From Cinnamomum chago (lineage: Eukaryota > Streptophyta > Magnoliopsida > Laurales > Lauraceae), in NCBI GenBank assembly GCA_038049695.1, contig CP142453.1, forward strand, positions 113,600,001 to 113,664,000: DNA of 64,000 nt, written 5' to 3'. Position 1 is the first letter of the stretch; each line of letters opens with the position of its first letter. The translations under genes were made by a program, and so were the position numbers. Below the pieces are notes generated by a model. The model did no database searches. It was not told where the DNA came from and saw nothing but the letters and a program-made list of their open reading frames with translations. Below, piece after piece: positions 33,661 through 47,200 of this stretch.

Positions 33661-36600
33661 ATGGTATGTGATTGAAGCCCTAATCAGATTCTGACTGCTG
33701 ATTTCTGATGTTGTCGCTGCGATTTAGTTTGTGTTGATTGTGGTGTGTGTTTTTGGTCAGGGAGAAGACTCAGATCTTCTTTTGTCTTCTACTTGTTTTT
33801 GATCTCTTGTGTGTTTTTTTGTGTGATTACTTGGTAAGGATTTGAAAAAGATTTGTAATTTATGCATATGGGTGCTTTTGATTTGATAAATGAGACTCCT
33901 TCTTTTTTCTTCTTCCATGCATCTGTGATTGATGGTGTAAATGAGACTTGTGATGATTCTGCTCTACTCTGGAGAAAATCTTCGCCTGTTTTTCTTTCTA
34001 GAATTCTACTCTTTGTTGAATTACAAGAAGCCTGAGAAACCAAGGAGTTCTGTGCGCTCCCAAACTGTCATAGGAATAAGAAAGAGACAAGTCATGATGA
34101 AGTCAAATGCAGCAGGTGGAAATCTATATTTCGATTTTTATGAAGTAGCGCAACAGACGAGGCATTTGGCAGTTGACAGGAGACTTGGGGATTAATACAT
34201 TTTATCATTGGGAAATCTATTTGAAATACCAGAAAGGAAGATTTTTTTATTGGAATTATATAAGCATATTCACATTTATAATGAAAGCGAGATCGATCAA
34301 GCAAGGGGTTGGGGTGTGAAGTGATACGAAAATGAACTATGTTTGATATTGTTAGACCTATGGGTAAGAAGAAAGGCATGTGCATTTACTCCAGGGTATG
34401 TGTTTAATGTTGACGGGAAACTTAGCGTGAGAAATCGAGCATTGCATGGCGGTAGCAGGTTGTAAGGCTTCCTGACTTCTGTATAAATTGTTCATCAGCT
34501 ATTGCCACGCCAATAATCAATTGCTTGATACTTTGCCATGTTGTTTGGACATGCACTGGCACAACACAATGCCAACCCTCAATGTGCTCTCACACTTGTA
34601 GACTGGCAGTGGGCAGTGTTGAACTACATCTTCTAACGCTTTGGTGGCCTTGAGGGAGGCTTGTATATGATTTACTGGTTCATTGGGAAGTTCATCCATT
34701 AGTTCTAGTAGAGAAAAACTAGACATTACCTACAAGATGGTGGTGGATTAGAGTGGAAATATATGCTTTGTGAAGGGCAATAATTGGACTGGGAGTGCGA
34801 TAGGTAACTTGGGACTGTTTGTAATTTGAAGCATCTGAAAAGCGAATTGAGGATTTGGTCTTTACATTCTCAGGCTCAGTGAGGATTAGTGATTCCAATA
34901 TGGAAGTGATCATGGCTATAAGAGAGAAATTGAAGACGTTTAGACATAAGTTATGGGCCATTTATGGTTGAGGTGATTCTAATGCTTCAATGTGGTTGGA
35001 GGGGAATTAAGAGTACTGTAGAGATTGTCCTCTTCTGTTAATGAGATACCGGAGTTGTTGGCCAGAATGGAGGTAATTATCAGATATGTCCATTTGTATC
35101 TAAAAAGGTTAATTAAAAGGCATATCATCGAGCAAAGATCGGTGTCATAAAGATGAGATGATATTTATAAATGACATAAGCATTTTGGTGTTTAACCTCA
35201 TGGACAATCGCTTTTATTTTTTTTCCTTTTTATATTCCTTTTCTTTCTATGTAGGAACATAATTCATGTAGCTGACCCCAACATAGTTGGGACAAGGCTT
35301 TGATGATGATCATGAGTTTTTCTATAGCTCTGAAAAAAAAATGCTCAAATCTCTAAGGAACGCAAGAATCAAGATACACTAATTTGAATGCCTCATTAAA
35401 CCTATTGTTTCATATTACCATTATAGATTTTCTTCAAATAATTATTTAATCTTGAAGTTTGGGTATGTGTCACTTATATATAGTTTAATTTGCAAATGTA
35501 GGCGGCTCCAGTCAACATTGTCGTAGGATCTCATGTATGGGTTGAAGATCCAGTGTTAGCTTGGATTGATGGAGAGGTTTTCCGAATCAGTGGTCATGCG
35601 GTCCATGTGCACAGTACAAATGGAAAAACGGTTTGTATACTACTTTTCAAGTTGTTTGTTTCACCTCTTGTAATTTCACAAAAATGCACTGTTTGTAATT
35701 TTGAACCATATATCGGCAAATCTTATTCGTAGTTATGTAGGAGTGGGTATTTAATCTACATTGTGTAGGCACTTATTTGTTGTTTTGTGTTTTCCACTTT
35801 GTAATCATAGAGCTACACTAATCCTTTTAACTATAGGAGGTAGGAGCCAATGTCACATCCTTGGCCTTGAAAGTTGGTAAAAATTATATACATCTCTCAT
35901 ATTGGCTAGCTACTAAGTACTTTGGATTCCCACTTGTAACCATTGATTTTTCTTTCTAGTAGTTTGAGTTGAAAGCTTTAATCTGCGTAAGATTAGGGTT
36001 TTAGAGAAGATGGAGAGAGAAATTAAAGAGAAACACGAGGACTGCTCATCCAACCCTAATTATAACCAGATCATGATGACACGTCATTTATATTATTCAC
36101 TATTTTAAAATACTGAACAAACCATGAGTACACTTCATTTATATTATTCAGTATTTTCAAATATTACAAGTAACCCCTCATCAAAGTTTTTCATAATAAC
36201 AAATTAGTCCATAACTACTAGAAAATTACAAATAAGTTCCTAATGCTTCTCAACACTCCTCTTCGAGTTGGTGCATGGACAACTACTATGACTAGCTTAA
36301 AATAAATATCATATAACAGCTGCCTTTTGCGACTGCTTTGGTGAGAAAATTTATCAGCTTGATCTTCGGTACCAGTAACCTGTGATGGGTCTCCCGATCT
36401 GTCTTGCAACCTGGTTGATGAAGAAGATGTGAAAAACTTAATGCCTGGGCTGCCACATTCAGCTACCAGCAAAACACCGGTCTTTTTTGTGCACAATGTA
36501 CTCAGCACACAACCTTATACGCTCCATAGCGTAAGCTTCGCAATCAGCATAACTGCTAAACCACAGCAGCAAATGGTGTTTTCTGTGCACAATGTACTCA

Positions 36601-38242
36601 GCAAACTACCTTATATGCTCCATAGCATTAATTTCACAATCAGCAAAACTGCTGAACCAAACCGATAAATTAACTTTACAGTCTCCACAATATAAATTGC
36701 ACAAATTAACACTGCTGATATAAACTGTACCCATACATGCTTCATAGCAGAAACTGCACAACCAGCAAAACTGCTGATAAAAACTGCAATGTAACATATC
36801 CAAAGAGACCACAATGCTATATAACATTACCAATGACATGATACAGTCCTTTAGTGGTTGAGTAGGTTCTCCACAGAACCCTTCATCTTCTCATACAAAA
36901 CAAAGGATGAATACTCGCCCAATAAACTTGAATCACACCTTAATATAGATGAACACACTCATAATTGATTGATTACTTTGATTCACAAAGCCACTTAATT
37001 ATGAAGTAATCAGTTTTTACTCCCTAACTTGAACTCCATTGATGGTTCCTGGTATGTTTAGAACACTCTTGGCAAAATCCTAAACCTGACAATGTACCTT
37101 ACGACTCTTTAATAGCAGCAACTAAACTGGTGAGATATGCTACACAACACTATCAAAATCAGCCACTCGATCAGCTTTGTAGCCCCATAAAAAACAGCTC
37201 CTCTGCAACATATTCCAGCTTGAAGAACACATGTAAAACAATCCCCTTTCAGTATCTTGGTCTACCCATTGGCGGGTGTATTCATAGTCATCTTTGAAAT
37301 GGGATCCAGTGGTTGACAATTTTGAAAAGAAGTTATCCACTTGGAAGAGGCAGTATCTCTCCGTTGGAGGTAGAATCATCCTCCTTAAATCATCCTTATC
37401 CAGTCTTCCAATGTGTTGCATGTCTTTATACAGGATGCCAACGGCAGCGATAAAGACATTGGATTGCATTCGGAGGGGATTTTTATGGGAAGGTAATTGT
37501 GAAAGTAGGAAGAATGGAAGATGCATATGTTGAGGTATAGTGAGGCGATTAAGCCGAAAGTTGCGGGGTTTTCGGGCTTGGGGAACTTGGAGATAAAAAA
37601 ATTGGGCTCTCCCAGCCAAATGGTGGAGGTATTGGGAAGAAAAAGAGAAACTTTGGAGGAAGATTATAATGTCTAAGTATGAGGACAGGTGGGGGTGGCC
37701 TAGGTGGGTTCTTAAAAGAGTTTCTAGCTATAGGTTGTCTGGGTTATGGGTTGTCATTTCTAGTTTTGGGGATGCATCCAATGTCATGGGTGGGAGTTTC
37801 AGATAAGGGTTTGGATAGGAAAGGTTCAATGTTCCTTTTTTTTTTGGTTGCGTAGGAAAGGGTCCTTTCATGTAATTTGTTCCTAAGGTTGTTTAGAGTA
37901 ATCTCCAATAAAGAGTCATCGGTCAAGGAGTGTTATGTTTGGGATGGGGATATGGTGTCTTGGGAACTAAATGTTAGAAGGTTCTTCATTGGTTGGAGTT
38001 GGTTGAGTTTGAATCTTTGATGAGTATTCTTTCTAGCTTTTTCTTATGTAGGGATGTAGTTGACACTCGCATTTGGAAGCCAGGTTCCTTTGTACCTTTT
38101 TCTTTGATGTCTTTCTATAGGGAGTCAGATCCTTTTGGTGAGGTGTGGTCCCCACATGCCTTAATTTGGATTGGTCTTGCTCCACCTAGAATGGATTCTT
38201 TTTGTTGGTTGCAATCAGGGGCGGAACTAGGTAATGTCTGAG

Positions 38243-38276
<34 letters not shown>

Positions 38277-41200
38277 CCAAACAGAAATTTCAGAAACCCC
38301 CTACTATTATTAGTCTTTAAATATTGGCCTTCCAAAAATTTTGGAAAAACGCCCCACTGGTATGAATTTTTTTTATTTATTTTTTCTATAGTGCCCCCCC
38401 GCCTCCCAAGGCAAATTTCTTGTTTCCGTCCTTGGTTGTAATGGCAGGCAAGATTTCAACAATAGACAACTTAAGAATGGGGGTGGAGACAAACCATTTT
38501 AGAGTTGTGTCGCTTATGTTGAAGGAAAAAAAGAACTCAATAATCATTTATTTCTACGTTGTAGCTTTGCATTGGCTCTTTGGGGGCATTTCCTCAAATA
38601 AAGCAATTTGGCTTGGTGTCTCCCAGGCTATGTTGCCCACATACGGATATGGATGAGGACACTGCGACTGCTCTAAAAACAGGCCCGCGGGCACGATATC
38701 AAATGCCATATAAAAGGTTGAGTTGTGCCTCTTCTATCTCCCATTGGTTTTGGAAGGAATGGTAGCTCGATGGGTGCATAAGATCCTACAAGTGGTATCG
38801 GAGCTCTAGGTCACGGGTTTGAGTCGTTGGAGCGCCATCGTGAGGGGGGTATTGTTGGGCAGAGGTGTGCCACAATGCTGCTCCCTGCGACTGCTCTAAA
38901 AACAGGCCCGTGGGTGCGATATCGAATGCTGTATAAAACATTGAGTTGTGCCTCTTCTATCACCAATTGGTTTTGGAAGGAATGATAGCTCAGTGGGTGC
39001 ATAAGATACTACACAAGGGTTACTAGGTTACAAGTCCTGCACTTCATGGCATCAAACATAAACAAGAATAGAAAAATAGAGATGCATGAGCAAGCCATGT
39101 GAACAACGAAGTATAATAGGACACATCCCATAAGATGATGCTAGTCAAGGAAGGGAATACAGGTACCATCCTAGGTTTTGGTTGCCCTTGGACAATGCCA
39201 TCCAACCTTGCGTAGCCTTAAGGTCCCTAAGGTCTACGTTGTAATATGCCTTGGTGTTTTGAAGTTAAATGACATCAAAGGCCTTAAACGTTCACACGCT
39301 TGACCTGGCATTGACCTAAACGATCTCAGGGTAATCTGTGGGTGAATGTTAGCTCAAACGTGTGTGAACTGGCATTGACCTAAACGATCTTAGGGTAATA
39401 TGTGGGTGAATGTTAGCTCAAACACCACCTACGATGGTCTCACAAGTGAATTACATGGTCAATAGGTCCAAACTATCTCCAAAATCTTAGGTTAGAATTC
39501 CCCCAAGCAAAAGGAACCTGAAACATCTACGATTAGTTGTGGTTGTGGGTTACCTCACAGTTAGCCATAAGTGACCTATGGCTAGCCGTGGGTAGCCCTA
39601 TGGTTAGTCGTAGAAGAAGGTTATGGCTAGTCAAGGTACAAAATCCTCAAAAATCACCTCTCTGGAATTTGTAGCCATAGAAGACAATGGCGGGCTTCCT
39701 GAAGCCTTATGGTTAGCCGTAAGCTTCAGGTCTGCAGGTCGAAACGAATTGATCTAAATCATGGGGGTTTTCATTCCAATCACCAAAACCTGCAGAATTC
39801 CATCATTTATGGGCATCTAAGTTCCAAATCATCACACGCAACAAGTAATTCTAACATCTTAGCCATTAATTAGTCAAATTAACATCTAATTAACTCAAAA
39901 CCACCAAAGAGTAGATCCATCTTCAAATAGAAGAAAACTAGTACGCATGTTATGTAATTGTAGATATTTACTTGCCTCAGCTCAAGTCTAGGTGAAAACT
40001 TTGCAAGATCTTCAAGTCCTCTCAAGATCTCTAATTGTTCCCAAGCAGTTCTCTAAATCTAATACCAAATAGAGCTCCTACACCACAAGCAAAGGGAATT
40101 GGGGCTAAAAGGGTTTGCATGCAAAGATCCTAGCAAGTAGATCCTACAATTAAGCAAGAGAAAGGATTTGGGAAGGAAATTGCTCACCAAAAGAGATCAA
40201 ACCAAGAGAATTAGAGAGGGGAAGGATATCTCGATGGAGAAGAGGATGATCAAGGGTGCAAGAAGCTTGGATTGGCCATCTCTAGCTTGGATTTGATGAA
40301 GTCCTTTGGCCTGTTGAACACAAGGAAGGAGATGAGAGAAGAAGAGAGAATAGAGGAGAGCTTAGTTGTAAATGAAATGAGGTGAGAGTTGAGTTTATAT
40401 AGTTTAAGGGAATTTGTAGTATTTACAAGGAAGTCCTTGGCTCTGGTTCTTCAAGCAAATGGGCTTTACAAGGATTTTTTGGGTCCCACAAAAGATGATT
40501 TCTTGGAAATGTAGGTGCCCCAACATAACTCCCCTTCCCTTGTCCAAGGAGCCCAAGACCACCAAGATTATAAAATTGCAACAAACCTGGCAGGCCCTCG
40601 TACTCTACAATGCTTACAATAAGGTTCTTTTAGGTCTCCAACTAGGTTCGAACTCCCGAACATCATCTAGTCTCCAAAACTAGTTAATTACCCACTAATC
40701 ACAATTAACTAGCAACTAATCACTTAATCAAGGAATGGGACCTTATTTAACTTGAACCAACCAGCAACTTGATGTTTGGCCAAAACCAAGCAGCAACCGT
40801 ACACCTTCTAAACGGCAGTTTTTGATCACTTATATGTGCACCACAACAATAAGTAACTACTGTTATACAAAATATTAACTTTTCAGCATGTAAACTCCAC
40901 CGTTGTCAAACCAGCAACAAGCTGTTCACTAAAACAGCCAATAAACAACAGATATACTGCAAAACAACAGCCCTAAAACTTCTGACCAATGAACCAAATA
41001 AACATCCTGCTCGCTGTTTGCAGTTTACAGCAGCCACACTGCAATAATCAGGTTACTGTTTGCAGTCTACAGCAGCCACAAAACACTAACCAGCAAATTG
41101 AATGAAATTCTGGACAGCTGCAACAATCAGATTTATTAAAAACAGCAATCAAACAGTACTATATTATATAAAACTTGATGACCGATTACAGGCTGGATGA

Positions 41201-44200
41201 TGCTCAAACACCGTCAACATTCAAAGAAACCTTCACAGGCTTGAGAACCTTCGATAAATTTTCAGAAACTCCACATCCTTGAAAACTGAGAAGAACTGCT
41301 GGTGCAGCCCAAAAGTGGCTACATGCCACAAAACGGGCTTCGGAAAAAGTCAATGGGCCATATCCAGCCTAAGACTCATTGGCCAGGCTCATGTACATTG
41401 GGCCCAAACTCAGGCCCACAACTAGTCTAATAGACCCAGCCCAACGGTGTGCAAAAAGTCAATGGGACCAGTAAGGCAATAAATCATATGTGCTTGGATA
41501 TATCTATTAGATCAATTATCTTTCTTAGTATTTCCCATTTATATATGTTTCTTAATTTAGTAGAGTTTACATTCAAATATTCAATGTAAGGAAAGGCAAT
41601 CCATGTACTATAAGCAAACTGTCTTCTTTGCAGCTCTCAAAAGGCCTATTTAAAGACATCCTATGTATTAAGAAAAGGACTTCCGATAATATTAGACATA
41701 CCTAGATTGGGGGAGGGATTTGCTAAGCACTTTAAAGCAAACACAAGTATTCGAGGGTTGTAGCTAAAGAGGAGGAATTCTGAAATAATTTTTTTTTCTT
41801 TTTGAAAGATAATAATTCTGAAATAATATTGAAGTCTTTTTCTTAATACAAAGGAATCTTTTAATAGGCCCCTTGAGAATCCCAAAGAAGATAGTTTCCT
41901 TCTAGTACATGGATTCCCTTAAAAGGGAAATACTTAGAAAGATAATTATTCTGACAATCTCTACTTGGGCACAATAGTTTAAACCGATGGTTTAGATCAT
42001 TAGGTCATGGGTTTGAGACATGGCACCAACAAAGAAAGATAATTATTCTAATAGATATATCCGAGCACATTTGATTTACTGCCTTATTGGTCCCATTGAC
42101 TATCTGCACAGTTGGGCTGGGCATGTTGGACCAGCTGTGGGTGTAGGCTTGGGCTGGATATAACCCATTGTTTGAAGCCCATTTTTTGCTAGGCAGCCAC
42201 TTTGGACCGCAGTAACTGCACCTCACCAAAAAAATCCATCCCGACTCCCTCATACAAAGGGAAGGGGAAAATCCTCTAACGAATGGAATTGCATAGAGAG
42301 AATTTTCAGGTGTAAAATCAAGGTCGGTTTTAGAAAGTGTCTTAAGGTACTAGAGGGTGTGGATTTAATGGGAAGGCATAGGGGATTCATGGAGGTATGA
42401 GTTGGAGATGTTCTTGAACTTGGTTTTAAGGGTTTGGTAGGTTTTAGAGACCAATTTGGATGGGATTTTGGAAGGTGACAGAGCTGAAGAAAAAAATAGA
42501 AAATGAAGAACAATAAAAAGAATGAGGAAGAGGAGGATTACTAGATCGCTTGCTTTGATACCAAGTTGAAACTTTTAACGCACAATAAATTTAGGTAGAA
42601 AGCATAAAAGATTAAAGAAGAAGATTGGGGTTTTGAGAAGATGGAGAACTAATTTTAAAGAGAACTGTAACATTAGTTTCAGAAATTACAAAAAAAAAGA
42701 AAAAGAAACCCTTCCCACCAAAGTTTTACATATTTACAATTTCATCCATAAATACTAGAAAGTCCCCAACTGTTTCTCAACAGCTTGATCAAACCTGTGT
42801 TGGCTTTTTGGCTCTAGCTTCATAGGTTGGCTCCATCTGTTGCCCAAGATGACCATAGTGGGTAACTGAACACAAAGGGGTAACAATGAGCCACTACACT
42901 GGGTCCATTCTTATATTTCATCATGATGCAATTGCAAAGTACATTTGCTGTTACAGTACTTTGTGTCACAATTTGTTCAAGCTCCTAGATACTTTAAATG
43001 TTATAAACCTCAGATATATGAGTTGTCTACTTGGTGTTTCTTAAGTAGATATTTGCCTTTGAAATCCCTTTGTTTTTTCTTGGTAAGAGATCAAATTATG
43101 TAGATTCTTTTGATCAGGGATGTTTATGTCAATTATATTATCAGCCGGAGAAACTTGCACAACTGTTTCTTTCCCATTTGAATTGACTGGATGCTTTTTT
43201 ACAGGTTATTGCAGATTTGTCAAAGGTGTTCCCCAAGGATACTGAAGCTCCACCCGGTGGTGTGGATGACATGACAAAGCTTTCATATTTGCACGAACCA
43301 GGAGTATTACAAAACTTGGCCACCAGATATGAACTTAATGAAATCTATGTGAGATATCTGGTTGTCTGCTAGCAATGCTAGAGAGTTCATGCAGGAAATA
43401 GTTAGTTGTGTTACACTGATCATTTGCTTTTGTCCTCAGACCTACACCGGTAATATTTTGATTGCAATAAATCCATTTCAAAGACTGCCTCATCTGTATG
43501 ATACCCACATGATGGAACAGTACAAAGGAGCAACTTTTGGAGAGCTAAGTCCTCATGTTTTTGCAGTTGCTGATGTCGCATACAGGTTAAATCAAATCAC
43601 TTTCTCTTCACTCAGTCACTGTCTTTTCTATACTTTGTATTTTTTTTATTGATATGTGCTCTGCCATGAGAATACAGGGCAATGATAAATGAGGGAAAGA
43701 GCAACTCCATTCTAGTTAGTGGAGAAAGTGGTGCTGGAAAAACTGAGACAACAAAGATGCTCATGAGATATCTTGCATACTTGGGTGGCCGGTCTGGAAT
43801 AGAAGGAAGAACCGTGGAACAACAAGTTTTAGAAGTAAGCTGAATGGTCTTGCCCCATTCTTTGTTCACCTTCCCCATGCATATGAAAAGAAGAGACGCT
43901 ATATGCATGTAAAAAGAAATTATTCCATCGACTGATCGACTGATATCATGGGTTTTTATGTTGATAAATGACAGTCTAATCCAGTTCTTGAAGCATTTGG
44001 CAATGCCAAGACTCTGAGAAACAATAACTCAAGGTGAGATCTTGATTCTTTGAGATCTTTTATATACCTATAAATAACCAAACTAATCTGATAAGAGTAC
44101 TAGTAGCATGTATTGTATTTCATTAGCCTTCCATCATGTTAATAGCTTTCACTTATCATGTCTGAAGAGTCTTCCATCATGTTAATAGCATTCACTTGTC

Positions 44201-47200
44201 ATGTCTGAAGAGCTTCTTACGCCTAACTTTTTATGTTCTTCATGGCATCACAATGAAGTCGTTTTGGTAAATTTGTTGAGATCCAATTTGACAAGAATGG
44301 AAGGATATCTGGGGCAGCTATTAGGACATATCTGCTAGAGAGATCTCGTGTATGTCAAATTTCAGATCCCGAGAGAAACTACCATTGCTTCTACCTTCTT
44401 TGTGCAGCACCACCTGAGGTAGGCACTCACTTGTATATTCCCCTTATCATATTTCCTTAATCTCTGCTCTTTATCCATTGCATGATAACATTGTATTGAT
44501 ATCCATTGATATATTAAAAATTGCTTTTCGAATTTGCAGGATATTGAGAAGTATAAGTTGTCGAACCCTAAATCGTTCCATTACCTTAACCAATCTAACT
44601 GCTATGAACTGGATGGTGTAAATGATGCTGATGAATATCTTGCTACCAGGAGGGCTATGGACATAGTTGGAATCAGTGAGCAAGAACAGGTCAGCCCTGC
44701 TTTTCCATTCTGTAGCATTATTAGGCTTGGATTTAAGGACAACATTGGTGGTGGATTTGGCCACAACCAAAACCAATATACTCATGGAAATAGGTAAGCG
44801 GAGTTATTTATAAAAAAAAAATATCAAAAAAATATGAACAGGTGGATTTTCCTTTCTAGTAAGTCACTTAGTCTCTATTAAATCAACAAGAAATATAAGG
44901 CTGCGGAGTGTGAGATTTATAGACGTTTTATTTCCATTTGTGGTTATGTCAACAATTGGTGGTCCATGGAAGAGTTGTTGAACCATAATGGGATGCATTT
45001 TGTCTGTTGATAAATATATTCATTAAATTTGTTGTAGAAATGTCAAAACTCGAAAACATCTCTTCCCTGATTCGTAATGATGACCATGTGCAAGCTGGCT
45101 TTGTAGATTTATATTTATGACTTCATAGAAATGAATTAGTAGATTGTTGGGTTTCAAAAAAAAAAAAATGTAGACTGTCAACTATATCTGTGTGGTTGAT
45201 GCAAGTTGCATGCTGTTGGATCAACCTGGGATCCGAATAAATGATCTTCATGTGACCTAAACATGCATTCTGGCATGTGAGATGAACTTGACATAAGATA
45301 TCAGCTGATGGAGATAGGAAAACTCATATATAGGCACTGTTGCAAAGGAAGTTTGCTTAGGAAAACTCATGTCTAGGCACTGTTGCAAAGAATTCTTAGG
45401 TTGGAACTTTATGTATATTCTCACAGGAAATCAGGATCTGTAGCTTAAAGTTTAGTGATTGCTTGAATACTTTTGATGACGGCTTCTAAGAGTGAAAAGA
45501 CTGGCTCAGGATCCAATAGAACCAGTCCCTCACAAGTACAATTTAATTTTTAAAAGAAAAGACTGACATATAAACTTATTGTCTATTGCACTTAAATATT
45601 TCCTTCAAATGGAAGAAAACATATGTATATATTCCTTGAGAATTTTTTTTGAATATCTTTCTTTGACATGAAGTAATGATATCTTTTTTTCAATGGTAAA
45701 GATAATTTATAAATGAGACCTTTCTTATCGATATCCCACACAAATCCTATCCTATCATCTATTCCATTGCAAAAAGGGATATCTTTGATTGATTGATACT
45801 AGGAGCTTGGTTCAAAATAGCAGCCGCTACGTAGCGTAGCGTTCGCATTATCGGACGTAGCGGCTATAATGGAAATAGCGGTGCTACGGTCTAAAACCTA
45901 GTAGAGTAAAGCAATTTCAATTTAAAACATTGTTTTTCATATTTCTTCTCAATAGCCTTTTCTAAAGTTATCTTAACCCTTACATGATTCCAAAAAATCA
46001 CTAAAAAAACACAAGATTGGCTGCTACAAAAGATTCAATTTTTTTTTTTTACCATTTAAAAAACTCACACTGCTACATTGCTGCGTATCGCTGCAATCGC
46101 CATGTATCGCCTGCTACGTAGCGTTTTGGCCATTGGCTGCTACACCTACCGCAATCGCTATTTTGATCCTTGACTAGGAGCTCCTCACCATATTAGAACC
46201 GACTCATTATAATCCTAATGATATTCTATTTAGAAAATCGTAATCAAAGCTTTGCCCCAACTATGTTGGGGTCAGCTATATGAATTATGTTTTTTCATTT
46301 TGATCTATACTGAGCTAAACCCTTTGATAGGTTGCAATTCTTTAGATCTATCCTTATTGCTTCCATCTACGTCCTCTTCGGCCTAGCCCCATTTTCTGGT
46401 GGGCCCATCAACCTTCGTCGAAAACCTTTTCCTCAGCAGCGTTGTTGGCCTATGTTGGACATGATCGAACCATCTTAAATGAGCCATAATTTATGGTGCT
46501 CATTTTGATTCTATCTTTCCTAGTTCTACTATATCCATTTCAACATTTTGATTTCTTCTGCCTCACTCATTTTTTGCATGTGTTGCTTCTTGGTTGCCTC
46601 ATATTTTGCTCCATAAGTTATAGCTGGTCTAATTATTGTCTTGTAAAATTTTCATTCGATCACTATTGGTATGCGCCAATATCAAAGCACTCTAGAAGTG
46701 AGTCTCCACCTCAATTGTCCAGGTCTTATCCTATATTTGACATCTTCCTCAGTCTCTCCATTCTTAATAATTATCGAGCTAAGATATTGGAATGAATGTC
46801 TTTGTGGTATCTCTTGAGCTTTAATTCTCATAGGAGTTTCAACTCTTCACACATACATCCCCACTGAAGTTGCATTCTATTAGAAAATACAAGATAAATT
46901 CCTATCCACCACCCCGTCTAAATTTTAAACCCAGTTGTAAATGACATTAAGGAGAGAAGCATACAGACATGAGAGAGATGTGGAGATGAATGTCGTACCC
47001 TTCATGGTCGACTGAGATATATCTTTATAGGGTTTAATCCCTGATTACATTCTAATCATCCTTATCCAGTCAATACACTTGGATTTAAATCCATACTAAT
47101 AGCTAACAACTAAACTACATAGAAATGAGCCTGCTATATTGGGCCTGGAGGCCCTGGATTGACACCCCCCCTCAAATTGATGCAGGAGAGTCATAAAGCA

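Larger units (their letters stand above)
35967..42782 (-). mobile_element. Old Copia-type LTR element in myosin intron 2
   Basis: Two diverged LTRs, 35967-36255 and 42564-42782, share AGTTGAAA starts, GAGAAGATGGAGAG-type middles and TTCTCAACA ends. Next to the right LTR, minus-strand TGGTATCAAAGC (42552-42563) is a primer site for initiator Met-tRNA. Flanking 5-mers GTTTG and GCTTG match at four of five bases. Only a scrap of the pol 3' end remains next to the left LTR (36256-36430). The rest is replaced by later insertions and unrecognised repeats. No intact frame survives. Confidence 0.7.

Noticed and set aside
36218..36508. Minus-strand frame with a possible unknown product
   Set aside because: It reads the end of an old Copia RNase H region and the adjoining LTR, out of frame in places.
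43362..43652. Open frame starting [15 protein letters not shown] in front of myosin exon 4
   Set aside because: The first part is intron 3 read through; the conserved motor sequence starts after the CAG at 43437-43439.
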